In this document: piece after piece, positions 13,461 through 14,777 of the stretch
How positions within the stretch are numbered: the first letter of the stretch is position 1
How the letters are laid out: each line of letters opens with the position of its first letter
Source of the DNA: an uncultured Collinsella sp.
GTDB lineage: Bacteria > Actinomycetota > Coriobacteriia > Coriobacteriales > Coriobacteriaceae
Reading direction: 5' to 3'
Assembly (NCBI GenBank): GCA_900546085.1
Contig: URBS01000044.1
Span: forward strand, 1-14,777
DNA: 14,777 bases
Position numbers and translations under genes: made by a program
Notes under the pieces: generated by a model
Told to the model about the DNA's origin: nothing
The model's input: the letters and a program-made list of their open reading frames with translations, nothing else
Databases searched by the model: none

Positions 13461-14639
13461 TTACTTGCCGTTGACAATGCGCTCGACGTCGGAAGCGATC
13501 ATGAACTCCTCGTCCGTGGGGATGACGAAAATCTTGACCTTGGAATCCTTGGCAGACAGGCACCAAGCGCCGTCACCACGCAGGGCGTTGCGGGCATGAT
13601 CCATCTTGACGCCCATAAAGGCCAGGCGGTCGGCAACGCCGGCGCGGACGGCCGGAGCGTGCTCGCCGATGCCGGCGGTAAAGACCAGGGTGTCCATACC
13701 GCACATAGAAGTGGCCATCTCGGCAGCCTTGGCGGCAATCTTGTAGACGAACATATCGAAGGCGAGCTGAGCCTCGGGGTCGCCAGCGGCAGCGAGCTCC
13801 TCGACATTGCGGCAGTCGTTGGTCTTGCCACCGGTCACAGCCAAAAGGCCGGACTTCTTGTTCATCATCTCGTCGACCTCGTCGAAGGTGTAGCCGCCCT
13901 CGCGCTGCAGGTAGCACACGGTAGCCGGGTCGATGGAGCCGCAGCGGGTGCCCATCATGACGCCGTCGAGCGGCGTCAAGCCCATGGTGGTGTCCATGCA
14001 CTTGCCGTCCTCGATAGCACACAGGGAAGCGCCGGAGCCGATATGGCACACGACGACCTTGCGGGCCCCGCCGTTGGTCATCTCGGCGACCTTCTTGGAG
14101 ATGTAGCGGTAGCTGGTGCCGTGGGCGCCGTACTTACGGATGTGCAGCTTGTCGCAAACATCCTTGGGCAGAGCGTAAGTCTTGGCGACCTCGGGCATGT
14201 TGAAGTGGAAAGCGGTGTCATAGACCGTGACGTTGGGCAGGTCGGGATACTGCTCCAGGCAGTACTCGATAACGTTGGCCTCGGGGTTATTGTGCAGCGG
14301 GGCGAGCGGAGCGACCTCGCGGATCTTGGCGAGGACGTCCTCGTCGACGAGGGAGGAATCACCGAAGTACCAACCGCCCTGAACGATACGGTGGCCGATA
14401 CCCTCGATCTTGACGCCGTTGGCCTCGAGGTCCTTCAGGACGACCTCGATGGCGACCTTGTGGTCGGGGAACTCGATGTTCTCGGTCACCTTCTTGGAGC
14501 CGTTGGCAGCGTGGGTGAAGGTACCGCCGGTAAAGCAGACGCGCTCGCAGGAGCCCTTTGCGGACACCTTGTGGGACTTGGTATCGATGACCTGATACTT
14601 AAGGGTCGAAGATCCTGCGTTGACGACCAGAACGTTCAT
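13461..14639 (-). CDS. ackA: Acetate kinase, divergent paralogue
   Basis: 392-residue acetate kinase family protein, the upstream member of a tandem pair. It keeps VNAGSSTLK at 6-14, Arg84, Asp141, GAHGTS with His173, TRCGSIDP with Arg232, TAGIGE and IPTDEE. It departs from the family at two motif positions: the usual GTSH is GTSY (Tyr177) and the usual HLGNGAS is HIGSGAS (Ser202); these correspond to His184 and Asn211 of the Methanosarcina enzyme. Its downstream neighbour has the standard residues at both. The fold is intact and codon use is like that of pta, so it is probably expressed, but activity or substrate may differ (acetate, propionate or another short acyl phosphate). AGGGAG lies 4 bases before the ATG. 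It has its own leader and terminator. Confidence 0.94.
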   Translation of the reverse strand: MNVLVVNAGSSTLKYQVIDTKSHKVSAKGSCERVCFTGGTFTHAANGSKKVTENIEFPDHKVAIEVVLKDLEANGVKIEGIGHRIVQGGWYFGDSSLVDEDVLAKIREVAPLAPLHNNPEANVIEYCLEQYPDLPNVTVYDTAFHFNMPEVAKTYALPKDVCDKLHIRKYGAHGTSYRYISKKVAEMTNGGARKVVVCHIGSGASLCAIEDGKCMDTTMGLTPLDGVMMGTRCGSIDPATVCYLQREGGYTFDEVDEMMNKKSGLLAVTGGKTNDCRNVEELAAAGDPEAQLAFDMFVYKIAAKAAEMATSMCGMDTLVFTAGIGEHAPAVRAGVADRLAFMGVKMDHARNALRGDGAWCLSAKDSKVKIFVIPTDEEFMIASDVERIVNGK

Positions 14640-14656
14640 GTGTCTCCCTACTAACA

Positions 14657-14726
14657 GGCGGTGTGGCGCCGCCAGGTTACATACGCTTCAATAATAAACC
14701 CAAACGCCCTCGCGCTCGGGTTTATT
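14657..14726 (-). promoter_or_regulatory. Two hairpins in the leader of the upstream ackA
   Basis: Read on the minus strand, AATAAACCC pairs with GGGTTTATT (14726-14718 with 14701-14693, 9 bp) and is followed by a U-rich ATTATTG-like stretch; then GGCGG pairs with CCGCC (14673-14669 with 14661-14657) nearer the start codon. The first could be the terminator of a gene to the right of the window or an attenuator. It resembles the pta leader hairpin in stem sequence and in distance to the start codon. The last 50 bases of the window (14727-14777) are A+T-rich and show no gene. Confidence 0.45.
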
Positions 14727-14777
14727 GCGTTGATATATAAGTTATCGGTGCCCAAATACTCATGACCTTTGGCGTGT

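Overview
The window looks like chromosomal DNA from a high-G+C anaerobic actinobacterium, most likely a Coriobacteriia member close to Collinsella. That placement is inferred from gene content and protein style (arginine deiminase, an acetate fermentation locus, UDP-galactopyranose mutase), not from a marker gene. There are eleven complete protein-coding genes. I see no rRNA, tRNA, CRISPR array, transposase or phage gene.

Layout. Positions 2-1243 (minus) hold arginine deiminase (arcA), divergent from polyphosphate kinase (ppk, 1795-4203, plus) across a 550-base A+T-rich promoter region. After a strong terminator come, on the plus strand, an Fe-S RNA m5U methyltransferase (rlmD type), a DJ-1/PfpI protein overlapping maf by 4 bases, and a P1-family (DmpA/NylC-like) N-terminal-nucleophile hydrolase ending at 7959. 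Facing it on the minus strand is a two-gene operon, glf (UDP-galactopyranose mutase) followed by a GT2 glycosyltransferase. glf is divergent from pta (10790-11770). pta faces two tandem minus-strand acetate kinase genes (12118-13296 and 13461-14639). pta and ackA together convert acetyl-CoA to acetate and ATP; arcA feeds the arginine deiminase route to ATP; ppk stores phosphate from ATP; glf plus the GT2 enzyme suggest galactofuranose-containing surface glycan.

The most unusual content is non-coding. Both convergent gene junctions in the window carry long palindromes: two at 7972-8096 and 8190-8299, and one at 11786-11912. Each has 21-29 bp near-perfect outer arms whose sequence differs from copy to copy, enclosing a 67-69 base branched core. 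The cores of the first two are nearly identical and differ by two compensatory base-pair changes. Outside the arms, two of the palindromes are flanked by a decayed, inverted copy of the 3' end of the neighbouring gene: pta's end reappears at 11929-12027, and the GT2 gene's end at about 8108-8164, each symmetric about its palindrome's centre. This suggests a family of elements that form or grow by snap-back inverted duplication of gene 3' ends. I do not recognise it as a described family.

Smaller points: the polyphosphate kinase has a roughly 95-residue Pro/Ala/Glu-rich C-terminal extension; the second acetate kinase departs from two usually invariant active-site motif positions; pta and that same acetate kinase share a similar 5' leader hairpin about 53 bases before their start codons.
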